61,031 nt of DNA from an uncultured Clostridia bacterium (GCA_944384925.1 CALWVF010000018.1:1-61031); one strand, 5' to 3'; counted from the stretch's first letter, positions 37,173 through 47,369 are shown. The notes: generated from the letters alone by a model not told the origin. Program-made: numbers and translations.

Positions 37173-38891
37173 TTATACTCCCATCAAATTTTTCATATCT
37201 GCTTCTATTTGACTCTTCAAATGCAAAGAATCATCCAGGGATTTTCCAACAGAAGTAACATACAGCTTAATTTTAGGCTCTGTTCCAGACGGCCGGACAA
37301 TCGCAGAAGCTCCTCCCTCTAGGAAATAAAACAGCACATTTGATTTGGGTAAATTTATAGGTGTCGATTTGCCAGTTAATACATCTTTGGTTTCCGACAA
37401 TACATAATCATTTATCTTTACGACCTTCTTTTCTGCAATTTTTTCAGGTGCATGAGCCCTTAACTTTTCCATAATTGCAGTCATCTTACTCATACCAGCG
37501 GAACCCTCAAATTCAAAGCTGCTGGTAGAGTTTTGATAATAACCATATTCATTATAAAGTTCATTTAAAACATCTATTAGTGACTTATCAAATTGAGAAT
37601 AATAGGCAGCCATTTCGCATATTAGCATCGAGGCTACTACTCCATCTTTATCGCGAACATAGGTACCTGCTAAATACCCATAACTTTCCTCAAATCCAAA
37701 CACAAAACGATTTTCTTCTTTATTTTTTTCCAAATTTAAAATTTGTTCTCCAATATATTTAAAACCTGTAAGTACATTTCTTATTTCACAATTATATCGA
37801 CTAGCAATTTTACTAACCATTTCGCTTGATACTATTGTTTTCACTGCTACCGGTCTATCTGGCAAAGTACCCTGCTTACTTCTACACGATAAAATATAGT
37901 TAATTAACAATATTCCAACTTCATTACCTGTCATCAATCTATAATTTTCTTTATCCTTAACTGCAATCCCTACCCTGTCACTATCTGGATCAGTCGCCAA
38001 CACTAAATCTGCATCTTCTTGCAAAGCTAAGTTAATTGCCAGATTAAGTGCTTCCTTTACCTCTGGATTTGGAAACCTACATGTTGGGAAATTTCCATCA
38101 GGCATTTCTTGTTCTTTTACTACTCTAACATTATTAATACCTATGTCGTTAAGAACTCGTCTAACAAGCTTATTCCCCGCACCATTAAGAGGCGTATATA
38201 CTACCTTAAAAGAATATTTTATATCTATATCCTTATTGATTCGTTGTCTTTTAACATTATCTAAATATTTTTCGTAAACTTCATCATCGATAAATGAGAT
38301 CTTTCCTGCATCGATAGCTTTTTGAAAATCACAAATTTTTATATCTTTAAAAATATCTATTTTCTTTATTTGTTCATATACAGCATTAGCCGATATATCT
38401 GTCATCTGGCACCCATCTTCACCATAACATTTATATCCATTATACTTAGCAGGATTATGACTAGCTGTAATCATTATTCCAGCCAAACATTTAAGTTCTC
38501 GTACTGCAAAAGACAACACTGGTACAGGTTGCAGTTCCTTTGAAATAAATACTTTTATTCCATTTGCAGCCAATACACAAGCTGATTCTTTAGCAAAAAT
38601 ATCAGACTTTATTCTCGAATCAAATGCTATTGCAACAGATGCATTATCTTTTTTTAAAGAATTTATATAATTTGCAAGTCCTTGTGTAGCTTTTCGCACA
38701 GTATATATATTCATCCTATTGGTCCCAACACCAATTATTCCCCTAAGACCTGCAGTCCCAAATTCCAATTCCTTATAAAATCTCTCGTATATTTCACCTT
38801 TATTTTCCTTTATGTCCTGCAATTCATCAATTAAGTCTTGATTATTATCCATATTATTGATCCAGTTAGCATATAATTCATTTACATCCAC
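37173..38891 (-). CDS. Phosphoglucomutase/phosphomannomutase family
   Basis: About 572 residues from GTG 38891, placed by AAGGAG nine bases upstream; the frame runs open for 23 more codons with no better site. Active-site serine loop is TASHNPAKYNGYK, metal loop DPDSDRVGIA, sugar-binding GFEESYGYLAG and phosphate-binding RPSGTEPKIKLY. The length and start (ELEFGTAGLRGIIG) fit the Bacillus PgcA type. It interconverts glucose 1- and 6-phosphate for cell-wall precursors or glycogen. Confidence 0.93.
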   Translation of the reverse strand: MDVNELYANWINNMDNNQDLIDELQDIKENKGEIYERFYKELEFGTAGLRGIIGVGTNRMNIYTVRKATQGLANYINSLKKDNASVAIAFDSRIKSDIFAKESACVLAANGIKVFISKELQPVPVLSFAVRELKCLAGIMITASHNPAKYNGYKCYGEDGCQMTDISANAVYEQIKKIDIFKDIKICDFQKAIDAGKISFIDDEVYEKYLDNVKRQRINKDIDIKYSFKVVYTPLNGAGNKLVRRVLNDIGINNVRVVKEQEMPDGNFPTCRFPNPEVKEALNLAINLALQEDADLVLATDPDSDRVGIAVKDKENYRLMTGNEVGILLINYILSCRSKQGTLPDRPVAVKTIVSSEMVSKIASRYNCEIRNVLTGFKYIGEQILNLEKNKEENRFVFGFEESYGYLAGTYVRDKDGVVASMLICEMAAYYSQFDKSLIDVLNELYNEYGYYQNSTSSFEFEGSAGMSKMTAIMEKLRAHAPEKIAEKKVVKINDYVLSETKDVLTGKSTPINLPKSNVLFYFLEGGASAIVRPSGTEPKIKLYVTSVGKSLDDSLHLKSQIEADMKNLMGV

Positions 38892-39104
38892 ATTATCTAA
38901 CTCCTTAAGTAAAAATAAAAATACAAGGTAAATTTTACCACAACTTATATATTGTTTCAATTATATTATATTTATAAAAGTACAAAATTATTGGTTTGAA
39001 AAATATTTCCAACAAAAAAAATCTAAATTTTAGAATACTAATTGCACATATGTAGATAATAATTATGTATCAAAAGACAAAAATCCTTAAGGAGGTAAAT
39101 ATAA

Positions 39105-39644
39105 ATGAAAGCCACAGGCATTGTTAGAAGAATCGACGATTTGGGCAGAGTTGTTATTCCAAAAGAAATAAGAAGAACTTTAAGAATCAGGGAAGGCGAC
39201 CCTTTAGAAATATATACTGATGTAGACGGAGAGGTTATTTTTAAAAAGTATTCACCAGTTGGCGAAATGTCACCATTCGCTACTCAATATGCAGAGGTTT
39301 TGGCAAAAGCATCTTTATTTCCAACTTTAATATGCGATCGAGATCATGTTGTCTCTGCTTCGGGAGTTCCGAAAAAAGAATACTTAGAGCGAAGAATAAC
39401 TGCTTCTTTAGAAGATATAATGGAATCAAGGCAAAATTTTATATCGACAAAAAGCAACAACACCGTTCAGCCGATCGAAGGAGTCGACCGCGATGCTGCT
39501 ATTATTTGTCCCATTATTTCTTCCGGAGATGTTATAGGCTCTGTAATTATGCTTGCCACCGATGACAACGTGAAGCCTACCGAAACAGAAATTAAATTAG
39601 CGCATACTGCTGCTGCTTTCCTTGGTAAACAAATGGAAGAATAG
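39105..39644 (+). CDS. spoVT: Stage V sporulation protein T
   Basis: 179 residues. The N-terminal AbrB swapped-hairpin domain (MKATGIVRRIDDLGRVVIPK, then RRTLRIREGDPLEIYT) is followed by a GAF-like domain of about 120 residues. This two-domain layout and length are those of SpoVT, the forespore regulator that tunes sigma-G genes. It shows that the organism makes endospores. TTAAGGAGGTAAAT precedes ATG. Confidence 0.95.
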   Translation: MKATGIVRRIDDLGRVVIPKEIRRTLRIREGDPLEIYTDVDGEVIFKKYSPVGEMSPFATQYAEVLAKASLFPTLICDRDHVVSASGVPKKEYLERRITASLEDIMESRQNFISTKSNNTVQPIEGVDRDAAIICPIISSGDVIGSVIMLATDDNVKPTETEIKLAHTAAAFLGKQMEE

Positions 39645-39680
39645 CTTTTTAGTATATACTACCCAATAAACTTAATAAAA

Positions 39681-39708
39681 AAATCGACTCTTATTGAAGA
39701 GTCGATTT
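39681..39708. terminator. Bidirectional terminator between spoVT and the TM2 gene
   Basis: AAATCGACTCTT-attg-AAGAGTCGATTT, perfect 12 bp, with A and T runs on each side. Confidence 0.88.
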
Positions 39709-39717
39709 CTAATATAA

Positions 39718-40044
39718 CTACTTATACAAAATTCCTTCACTGTCTCTAAAATTACCTGTCGCCAACATAATTAAATCAACTATATATCCTATTCCACAAA
39801 GGCCTCCTGTTAGCAACCACAAAACACCTGTACCGATCTTCCCTGCATAAAACCTATGGATCCCTAACACTCCTACAAAGAGGCATATTGTAAACGCAAC
39901 CCATCTTTTTGAGATTTTTCCACTACCAAAATTATCGCATGGAACAGCTGGTTCTACACTGATATCATCTGTTAAAGCTTTACCACAATGTATACAATAT
40001 TTTGCGTTTTCTTCATTCTCCCCTCTACAATATGAGCATATCAT
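39718..40044 (-). CDS. Zinc-ribbon TM2-domain membrane protein
   Basis: About 108 residues. An N-terminal zinc ribbon (CSYCRGENEENAKYCIHCG) precedes a TM2 domain: two helices joined by LGIHRFYAGKIGTG and ending VDLIMLATG. The combination is common in Firmicutes; role unknown. ATG 40044 was preferred to a GTG three codons earlier that touches the GGAGAG site. Confidence 0.85.
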   Translation of the reverse strand: MICSYCRGENEENAKYCIHCGKALTDDISVEPAVPCDNFGSGKISKRWVAFTICLFVGVLGIHRFYAGKIGTGVLWLLTGGLCGIGYIVDLIMLATGNFRDSEGILYK

Positions 40045-40163
40045 AATATTCACTCTCCATTTTTGTTTAATTATAACTTAAATATAACACATCTATTACA
40101 AAATGTCAATTATACACTTGTTTTTAATTAATATTTTGTAAAATTTTCAAGTTGGTGATAAAT

Positions 40164-40607
40164 TTGCAAAAAAGAAAGCTTGCAATAAATAGTGTTATTG
40201 TCTGGAAATTCAATTATATTTTCATTGCTGTCGTTTCATATTTTTTTATCGGCTGCATATCTGTTTTTTCCATATCACTATCCATCATAATATCTATTAT
40301 AGGAACAGTCTTTCTATTCTTTATAATATTTTTCTACCCTTCTGCTCGATACAACAATACTGAATATTACATTAATACAAACATTTTAAGGATAGATAAG
40401 GGCGTAATATTTAAAAAGGAAATAATGTTAAAGACATCTTCTATACAATACATTGATTCTATACAAACTCCTATACAAAAATTTTTTAAAACATACACAC
40501 TGATTTTTTATACAGCAGGATCAAAAATTTCCCTGGGTCAGCTTGATCTTCAAGACATAGATTACCTTAAAAATTATTATTTAGAGGATAAGTTTTATGA
40601 AATATAA
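40164..40607 (+). CDS. PH-domain membrane protein, YdbS-like
   Basis: About 147 residues. Two membrane helices (about residues 15-60) are followed by one bacterial PH domain (bPH_2; TEYYINTNILRIDKGVIFKKEIMLKTSSIQYIDSIQTPIQKFF). The start is uncertain: TTG 40164 behind GGTGAT, or TTG 40152. It overlaps the next gene by 11 bp. In Bacillus ydbS-ydbT form the same pair and have been linked to resistance to certain antimicrobial peptides. Confidence 0.8.
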   Translation: MQKRKLAINSVIVWKFNYIFIAVVSYFFIGCISVFSISLSIIISIIGTVFLFFIIFFYPSARYNNTEYYINTNILRIDKGVIFKKEIMLKTSSIQYIDSIQTPIQKFFKTYTLIFYTAGSKISLGQLDLQDIDYLKNYYLEDKFYEI

Positions 40608-42009
40608 TCACATTCACCCATATGCAACATTAGAATATTTATCGCGCTTTGCGTTTCTTTTTATCATTCCAGTACTCCAACAACTCATTTTAATACCTCA
40701 TGGTATGTCTGAGTTCTTGGGAAAATTAGGTTTTAATATTTTAATCTGTGTAGGTATAATTGTTTATTGCATAATTGAATACCGAAAATTTAAATATTTA
40801 AATTCAACCAATTTTTTATCAATTCAAACAGGCGTTCTTATCAAGCGTCAAAGCTATATACTATATGATAAAATACATTTTTTAACTATAACTAAAAAAA
40901 TTATCCCAACAATATTCGGTGCAACTAAATTGCTAATCGGAATGCCATCAAAAGGAGTCCATAAAAATCTACACCTCACCTTATTATCAAAAGCTTTAGT
41001 TAAAAAGATTAAATTTAAAGATTTAAACTTTCAACAAAATACTACAAAGATGTGGAAAATTGCTTTAATGGCCGCCACATGGTCTAACCCCGCTACCGGT
41101 CTTCTTCTTTTTGCCCCTGTTGTGAATAGAATTGGTATAATTCTAGGGCAAGAAATAGCTGATCGAGTGTATTCCACTGTCGATATCAGTTGGCAGTTAA
41201 TTGCTTGGGGTGTTCCTCCATTAACAGCAACTATAACTTACATTCTCATGTTAGGGTGGATTATATCTTTATTGCATAGATTTGTAAGCTACTACGGATT
41301 TTCCGCTATTGATGTTAAAGACAAAATTATAATAAAAAGAGGTTTTATAAGTACAACAACAGATATCATAGATAAACCAAACATAAATGCAATTTTTATT
41401 AAGCAAACCCTTTTTATGCGATTATTTAAACTATACAGTGCCAGTGTTAGCATTGCCGGGACAAAAAAACATGGCAACGATGCTAATATGATAATCGCTG
41501 CCAGTACCCTTTCGGAACTATATAATCAATTAAGCGAGATGTTCCCCAATTGTATCGATTACGAAAATGAAATAAGTCCTAATAAAGAAGCATTTAAAAG
41601 CTTTATTATTTTACCTATGTCTGCCATTATTCTTAGTCCAATTTTAATCCTTCTATTTTCATACTTTAATATAATTCGAGAAATTGCATATGTTATCGTA
41701 ATATTTATAGAATCCATTTTAATCCTTTGGCTTTTAACAAGGATTATAGCATTTAAAGTATCTAAATTTTCTATAACAGATAAAACAGTTATATCAACAG
41801 GATATCGCGGATTAAATTTAATAACCGGTATTATTTTTATCGATAAACTGCAAAATATAAACATCACCCAAAATCCACTTCAAAGATTTTCAAACAGATG
41901 TAATGTCCGATTATTTTTCTTTTCTAATAAGCGTATTTATAATACAGTTCATCATTTAAATATAGACAGCACTTATAAACAGATAAACTATTTATATAAT
42001 AAGCATTAA
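40597..42009 (+). CDS. Multi-PH-domain membrane protein, YdbT-like
   Basis: 470 residues. It repeats the unit of two membrane helices plus a PH domain three times: PH units near FLSIQTGVLIKRQSYILYDKI, DKIIIKRGFISTTTDIIDKPNI and DKTVISTGYRGLNLITGII. AGAGGAT precedes ATG, and the 11-bp overlap with the YdbS-like gene couples translation. The pair probably forms one membrane complex of unknown activity. Confidence 0.85.
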   Translation: MKYNHIHPYATLEYLSRFAFLFIIPVLQQLILIPHGMSEFLGKLGFNILICVGIIVYCIIEYRKFKYLNSTNFLSIQTGVLIKRQSYILYDKIHFLTITKKIIPTIFGATKLLIGMPSKGVHKNLHLTLLSKALVKKIKFKDLNFQQNTTKMWKIALMAATWSNPATGLLLFAPVVNRIGIILGQEIADRVYSTVDISWQLIAWGVPPLTATITYILMLGWIISLLHRFVSYYGFSAIDVKDKIIIKRGFISTTTDIIDKPNINAIFIKQTLFMRLFKLYSASVSIAGTKKHGNDANMIIAASTLSELYNQLSEMFPNCIDYENEISPNKEAFKSFIILPMSAIILSPILILLFSYFNIIREIAYVIVIFIESILILWLLTRIIAFKVSKFSITDKTVISTGYRGLNLITGIIFIDKLQNINITQNPLQRFSNRCNVRLFFFSNKRIYNTVHHLNIDSTYKQINYLYNKH

Positions 42010-42055
42010 TTTTAAATTCAATATTAAATATTTTATGTTTATTTTTACCTTTTAT

Positions 42056-42275
42056 GTTGAAAATTCGGTTGAAACTATTGAAAACTTTTTTTAAAATCAT
42101 TAAAATTATCTAAACTAAGTTTTTTTTTACAATAACAATCCACAATTGTTGAAAATTCAGTGGAAATTATTGAAAACTTATTTAAAAACTATAAAAAATC
42201 TCTAAAATAGACATTTTTTTCACCACATCAACTTAAAAATGTTGAAAACTCAGTGGAAACTATTGAAAACTTATT
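42056..42275 (+). repeat. Degenerate ~93-bp tandem repeat with GTTGAAAA...TTGAAAAC cores
   Basis: A 33-35-bp core, GTTGAAAA-TTC-GTGGAAAC/T-ATTGAAAACTT, starts at 42056, 42148 and 42241 (spacing 92 and 93). The A/T-rich parts between cores are also similar. It lies in a 330-bp gap without genes, between the PH-protein gene and mtnN. The core resembles DnaA-box flanking words (GTTGAAAACTGTGG) but has no exact TTATCCACA. Confidence 0.7.
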
Positions 42276-42337
42276 AATTTTTAATTCATTTTTGAAAAAA
42301 ATTGAAACATTTGTCAAAAAATATAAATTTTCCATCT

Positions 42338-43054
42338 TTAATGTAAATTGTTATTCCCCGATTTCATTTTTAAGAAAAACGTGTCGATCAAATTAACATA
42401 TGATTTAGCAACCTCAGCAGCAAATTCAATAAAATTTAATTCTGCCGACTCATTTGCATTGTCTGATATAGCTTTTATCGATACAAAATCCACATTATTC
42501 ATATAGCAAACTTGCCCTATGCTTCCGCACTCCATGTCGCAAACTAAAGCATTAAAATCATTATAAATCATTTCTTTTTTCTCTCTGCTCCCAATAAATT
42601 GATCACCTGTTGCAATAGTTCCAATATGAATATTGTTTCCAAAGTGCTGTTCTTTTAATATTGTATATATAACCTGACTTATTTTTTCGCAGCAATTAAT
42701 TTTAACCACTTGAATACCAGAAATAAATCCCTTTGGATCTCCCAGTCCGGTTGTGTCCATATCATGTTGTACAACATCTCTAGCAACAACAATATCTCCA
42801 ATATGAATATCTGCACCTATTCCACCGGCTACCCCTGTGTTAATAATAAATTCCGGCGAATATTCCAGTATCATTGTTTGAGTGCAAATGGCAGCATTTA
42901 CTTTTCCCGGACCACAAATAACCAACACACAATCTATCCCATGCAGTTTACCCTTAACAAACTCCATAGAACTTATCATTTTAGACTCCTTGCTTGTCAT
43001 TATAGATTTCAAACCTGCAGCCTCTAAAGGCATTGCTACTATTATCCCTACCAT
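42338..43054 (-). CDS. mtnN: 5'-methylthioadenosine/S-adenosylhomocysteine nucleosidase
   Basis: 238 residues. The N-terminal catalytic Glu lies in AMPLEAAGL. NTGVAGGIG and DMECGSIGQVCYMNNVDF carry substrate contacts, and the catalytic Asp is in AISDNAN. It hydrolyses MTA and SAH to adenine and the thioribose product in methyl-cycle recycling. GAGGTG precedes ATG. No luxS or other methyl-cycle gene is adjacent. Confidence 0.92.
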   Translation of the reverse strand: MVGIIVAMPLEAAGLKSIMTSKESKMISSMEFVKGKLHGIDCVLVICGPGKVNAAICTQTMILEYSPEFIINTGVAGGIGADIHIGDIVVARDVVQHDMDTTGLGDPKGFISGIQVVKINCCEKISQVIYTILKEQHFGNNIHIGTIATGDQFIGSREKKEMIYNDFNALVCDMECGSIGQVCYMNNVDFVSIKAISDNANESAELNFIEFAAEVAKSYVNLIDTFFLKMKSGNNNLH

Positions 43055-43254
43055 ACTTACACCTCTTTATAATTAAATAATTAAATGGTATCACATACTA
43101 TAAACTTTTTCAAGCAAAAATTTGATTAAAAACGATTGCTTTTATGCTAATTTTTTATGGTTAATTTACATTTATGTATAATGCTGTTGAATTCACTATA
43201 CCCTTATGATATAATAAATAGGCTTGTTAAAATAACAAAGATTGGATGGTTTTT

Positions 43255-44202
43255 ATGAAATTACTTTCATTAGTAGTTCCTTGTTACAATGAGCAAGATG
43301 TTATTCCTTTATTTTATAATGAAATAATAAAAATTGCACATAAAATGGAATCTTATTTAAATTTTGAAATTATTTTTGTGGATGATGGTTCTTCCGACAA
43401 TACTCTAAACGTTATAAAAGACTTAAATAGCAAAGATAGCAGAGTCAAATATATATCATTTTCAAAAAACTTTGGTAAAGAGTCTGCAATGTATGCTGGT
43501 TTTTCAAAATCTAAAGGCGATCTTATTTCCATTATGGACGTGGACCTGCAAGATCCTCCGGAACTTTTATTAGATATGTATGAAAGTATCACAAAGCTTG
43601 GATATGATTGTGTTGCAACAAAAAGGGTAACTCGTGAAGGAGAGCCTCCTATACGATCATTTTTCGCGAAATGCTTTTACTCTATAATAAATAAAATTTC
43701 TAATACTGAAATTGTCGATGGAGCTAGAGATTATAGAATGATGACAAGGCAAATGGTTGATTCTATATTATCTCTAAAAGAATACAATCGTTTTTCAAAA
43801 GGTATATTCAGTTGGGTTGGATACAAGACAAAATGGATATCATACAATAATGTTCAGCGTGCTGCTGGTACAACAAAATGGTCCTTTTGGAAGTTATTGA
43901 TTTATTCCCTGGAAGGAATTGTTGCATTTTCAACAGTACCGTTAGCAATAGCCTCTATCGTTGGCATAATTTTATGCATCTTATCTTTAATCTTCGCTGT
44001 TGTAACCGCATGCAAAACCTTAATATTCGGTAATCCGGTTGCAGGATATTCATCATTGATATGTGCTATTGTATTCATTGGAGGTATTCAACTTTTTTGT
44101 GTAGGAATATTAGGCGAATATTTAGCCAAAACTTACCTTGAAACCAAAAATCGCCCTATTTATATAGCTAAGGAGGAAAGTTTAGATAATGAAACCATCT
44201 AA
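43255..44202 (+). CDS. GT2 glycosyltransferase, GtrB/DPM1-like
   Basis: About 315 residues. The GT-A domain has VVPCYNEQDV, VDDGSSDNT and the DVDLQDPPE metal motif; two C-terminal membrane helices follow. This is the type that moves a sugar from a nucleotide donor to undecaprenyl phosphate at the inner face. ATG 43255 was chosen (GGATGG upstream) over an ATG three codons earlier. It overlaps the YfhO-like gene by 14 bp. GtrB enzymes usually feed a GT-C enzyme, and the YfhO-like partner fits that part. Confidence 0.9.
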   Translation: MKLLSLVVPCYNEQDVIPLFYNEIIKIAHKMESYLNFEIIFVDDGSSDNTLNVIKDLNSKDSRVKYISFSKNFGKESAMYAGFSKSKGDLISIMDVDLQDPPELLLDMYESITKLGYDCVATKRVTREGEPPIRSFFAKCFYSIINKISNTEIVDGARDYRMMTRQMVDSILSLKEYNRFSKGIFSWVGYKTKWISYNNVQRAAGTTKWSFWKLLIYSLEGIVAFSTVPLAIASIVGIILCILSLIFAVVTACKTLIFGNPVAGYSSLICAIVFIGGIQLFCVGILGEYLAKTYLETKNRPIYIAKEESLDNETI

Positions 44203-46867
44203 CTTGCTTAAAAAAAATTCATTTATTTATTCAATGTCTTTTTTCATTCCTGCATTTATAATGTTCATAGTTTATGTAATGACACGTGTTTACCCTTTCG
44301 GCGATAATACTATATTAATCTCAGATTGTAATGCTCAATATATAGACTATTTTGCATACCTAAAAACTATAATAACAACTAATAACGACTTTTTATATAC
44401 ATTTAGCAAAAATCTTGGCGGAGATATGATAGGACTCACTGCTTATTACCTAATTAGTCCATTAAATATAATACCTCTGTTTTTTTCAAATGCAATGTTA
44501 CCTGTCGGACTATCTTTATTAGTCTTGGTAAAAATAGGACTCTGTGGATTAACTTTAAATTACTTCTTAACCCATTCCTTTGATAAAACTACCTGGCATT
44601 CATTAATATTTTCGACAACATACGCGCTTTGCGGATATACTATGGCATATTATTGGGATGTTATGTGGATCGACGGTGTTATTATTTTGCCATTAGTAAT
44701 ACTTGGCATTGAAAAAATCATATTTTATAAAAAGCCTACAATGTATATTTTAGCCTTGTCCTATGCGATAATAACAAATTATTATATAGGATTTATGATT
44801 TGTATTTTTTCCTTAATATATTTTCTATATAAATTTTTAACATTTATTGATACAATAATAGATTTAAAACAAACCCTACATAAAGCATATTGTTATATTT
44901 TTTCATCATTATTTGCAGTTGGAATATCTTGCTTTACTTTATTGCCAACACTATATGCATTAAATGGTGGAAAAGCAAAGTTTGCTTTGTCTAACCTTGT
45001 ATTCAAAGAGAACTTTCAGTTTATTGATTTATTTTCAAAATTCTTCACCAATGCGTTAGATAGCGGTCAATTAATAGATGGTTTACCATTTATATTCTGT
45101 GGAACTTTAATCGTTGTATTAGTAATACTATATTTTTTAAATTCAAAAATACTTTTAAAAGAAAAATTACTTTCTGCCGGTGTAATAGGTGTTTTGTTTA
45201 TAAGCTTTCATATAAACACCTTTAATTTAATATGGCATGGATTTAATTCACCTGTTTGGTTCCCATATAGATATTCATTTGTTTTTTGCTTCTTTTTAAT
45301 ATACTTATCATACACATCTCTTATAAATATCAAAAGTGGAATTACTCCTAAAAACATCACTATTTGCTTTGCTATCATTTTAGTGACAACTATACTTGTT
45401 TTATCAAAACCTTTTGAAAATATTAGCATCTTATGTGTTTATTTTGATTTGTTCCTAATTTTAGTAAGCTGTATCTCTATATATCTAATGATAAAATCTA
45501 AAATAAACAATAATTCTCTAATGTTAATATTATCTTTACTACAAGTCGCTAATTTAGGTTTAAATTCACTATGCTATGTCTTTAAAGAACAAAATTGGAT
45601 ACCATCTAAAATGAGTTCATATACGCATTTTATTAAAAGTAATAAATCGATAATAGATAAAATTAAACATTCAGACGCTAGTCTATATAGAATCGAAAAA
45701 TCTTATAAAAGAAGCTTAAACGATGCTATGCAACTTAATTATAATGGATTAAGCCATTTTAGCTCATGTGAAAAATTATATATAAGGCAATTTATGAGGA
45801 AAATGGGTTGTGTCAATAATTCATCAAACGCATATTATAAACCTGCTGTGCCTGTCTCAACAGATAGCCTGCTTGGTGTAAAATATTATCTCTCTAAAAA
45901 AGATATCTCTAAACCATATAACTTTTTATTTTCTGAAGATAATATAAAAGTTTATCAAAACCCATATGCCTTACCCTTTGGATTTGCTGTCGATAAAAAT
46001 ATTAAGGATTTATCTATAACAAACACAATTGATCTTTTTGATATACAAAATAGCATGTTTAAAAGCATGGTATCAACCAAAAATTTTGGTGATGTCTTTA
46101 CTCCGGCAGATATCTATGATGTTGAATTTGTAAATTTAGAATTAGCTCCAGATGATAAAAAGTTGCCAGCTGATAATTTCGATGACGATGATGATGATTT
46201 ATTAAATAAGTTAAACAATGAGGAACTCGATGACAACGATGAACCTTACATTACCTATAAAAAATCGTGCACTGCTTCAGACGCATATATTAACTATACA
46301 ATAAGTGTTACCAGCCCCAATTATTTATATATGTATGCTAGCGCCCCCACAACTCAAAGCACTGAAATATTTGTAAACGATATACCTCTGGGAAAATACT
46401 TTAATTATGATCAATGGAATATTAATCAACTTGGTGCTTTCAATGTCGGGGATACTATAACATTTAAAATTAAGGTCTTAAATTCATCTATCAAGCTAGG
46501 AAATATTTATTTCTATTATGAAGATATCGATACTTTAGATAACTACTGCAGCGAATTGCAAAAACAGCCTTGCAACCTTGAAAAAATTTCAAGTTCACAC
46601 TTAAAAGGAACAATAAACATTGAAGATGGAAATAAATACTTATTACTAACTATCCCGTATGAAAAACCATGGAAGGTAACTGTAGACGGACAAAAGGTTA
46701 CCCCAATCATGGTGTGCGATGCCCTAATGTGCATTCCTACCGAAAAAGGTATGCATAACATAGATTTAAAATATAGACCAAATATTATATATATTGGCTG
46801 CATTGTTACATTACTTTCTGTTGTTTCAACAAGTATTTATGTGGTTTCTTTAAAGCGCAAAAAATAA
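44189..46867 (+). CDS. YfhO-family multi-membrane protein (putative GT-C sugar transferase)
   Basis: 892 residues. About 12-14 membrane helices fill residues 15-460, followed by a ~380-residue extracytoplasmic part and a final helix with KRKK. The first loop (LISDCNAQYIDYFAYLK) carries the acidic residue region typical of YfhO. YfhO proteins are thought to add sugars to wall teichoic or lipoteichoic acid from a lipid-linked donor made by a GtrB-type enzyme. Unusual is an acidic run near residues 650-690 (FDDDDDDLLNKLNNEELDDN). AAGGAGG precedes ATG. Translation is coupled to the glycosyltransferase. Confidence 0.88.
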   Translation: MKPSNLLKKNSFIYSMSFFIPAFIMFIVYVMTRVYPFGDNTILISDCNAQYIDYFAYLKTIITTNNDFLYTFSKNLGGDMIGLTAYYLISPLNIIPLFFSNAMLPVGLSLLVLVKIGLCGLTLNYFLTHSFDKTTWHSLIFSTTYALCGYTMAYYWDVMWIDGVIILPLVILGIEKIIFYKKPTMYILALSYAIITNYYIGFMICIFSLIYFLYKFLTFIDTIIDLKQTLHKAYCYIFSSLFAVGISCFTLLPTLYALNGGKAKFALSNLVFKENFQFIDLFSKFFTNALDSGQLIDGLPFIFCGTLIVVLVILYFLNSKILLKEKLLSAGVIGVLFISFHINTFNLIWHGFNSPVWFPYRYSFVFCFFLIYLSYTSLINIKSGITPKNITICFAIILVTTILVLSKPFENISILCVYFDLFLILVSCISIYLMIKSKINNNSLMLILSLLQVANLGLNSLCYVFKEQNWIPSKMSSYTHFIKSNKSIIDKIKHSDASLYRIEKSYKRSLNDAMQLNYNGLSHFSSCEKLYIRQFMRKMGCVNNSSNAYYKPAVPVSTDSLLGVKYYLSKKDISKPYNFLFSEDNIKVYQNPYALPFGFAVDKNIKDLSITNTIDLFDIQNSMFKSMVSTKNFGDVFTPADIYDVEFVNLELAPDDKKLPADNFDDDDDDLLNKLNNEELDDNDEPYITYKKSCTASDAYINYTISVTSPNYLYMYASAPTTQSTEIFVNDIPLGKYFNYDQWNINQLGAFNVGDTITFKIKVLNSSIKLGNIYFYYEDIDTLDNYCSELQKQPCNLEKISSSHLKGTINIEDGNKYLLLTIPYEKPWKVTVDGQKVTPIMVCDALMCIPTEKGMHNIDLKYRPNIIYIGCIVTLLSVVSTSIYVVSLKRKK

Positions 46868-46876
46868 TACAACTTT

Positions 46877-46902
46877 AAAGGGGATTAAAAATAATCCCCT
46901 TT
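46877..46902. terminator. Bidirectional terminator
   Basis: AAAGGGGATT and AATCCCCTTT around loop AAAAAT, then TT. It separates the YfhO-type gene from the convergent holin-like gene. Confidence 0.88.
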
Positions 46903-46944
46903 TTAACGTTTTAAATCATTATAATTAACTTGCGCATAAACATA

Positions 46945-47211
46945 TCATTTTGAATTGTTATTTCGTATAATAGAGCCCTGCTTTCCAAGTTGATGCACAT
47001 ATACTGCTACTCCTGCTCCTATTATGCCTTGCATAATAGCATTTAGGTTGAATCCCATCATTATAATGCACGTAACTATTCCTAATACACTTAATATGTA
47101 TGGGATTGACCAGTTCGGGATCTTGGGTGTTTTTTTCAAAAATAATCCAATAATAAAAAGTACTACAGACACAATATACACATTGTTACTAATAAATTGA
47201 CTTAAATTCAA
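46945..47211 (-). CDS. Phage holin family protein (Hol44 type)
   Basis: 88 residues with three hydrophobic helices: NVYIVSVVLFIIGLFLKK, WSIPYILSVLGIVTCIIMMG and IMQGIIGAGVAVYVHQLGKQ. The pattern FLKKTPKIPNW followed by a glycine-rich third helix is that of the phage holin superfamily V group. No endolysin or other phage gene is nearby, so it is a solitary holin-like gene, perhaps a domesticated or non-lytic pore. Confidence 0.75.
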   Translation of the reverse strand: MNLSQFISNNVYIVSVVLFIIGLFLKKTPKIPNWSIPYILSVLGIVTCIIMMGFNLNAIMQGIIGAGVAVYVHQLGKQGSIIRNNNSK

Positions 47212-47369
47212 AATAATCGCCCCACTTACAAATAAAAAATTAATCTGTTAATCTTTATATATTTATTCTATATATTAAAAATTATGATATCATTTCTTAT
47301 ATAATAATTATAAAGACATGGGAATGATTATATATCAAATTCTATTACGACAATAAGGAGGTAAAAAAA

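Noticed and set aside
42056-42275. CRISPR array
   Set aside because: Only three degenerate cores with long similar 'spacers' and no cas genes; the spacers are themselves repeated.
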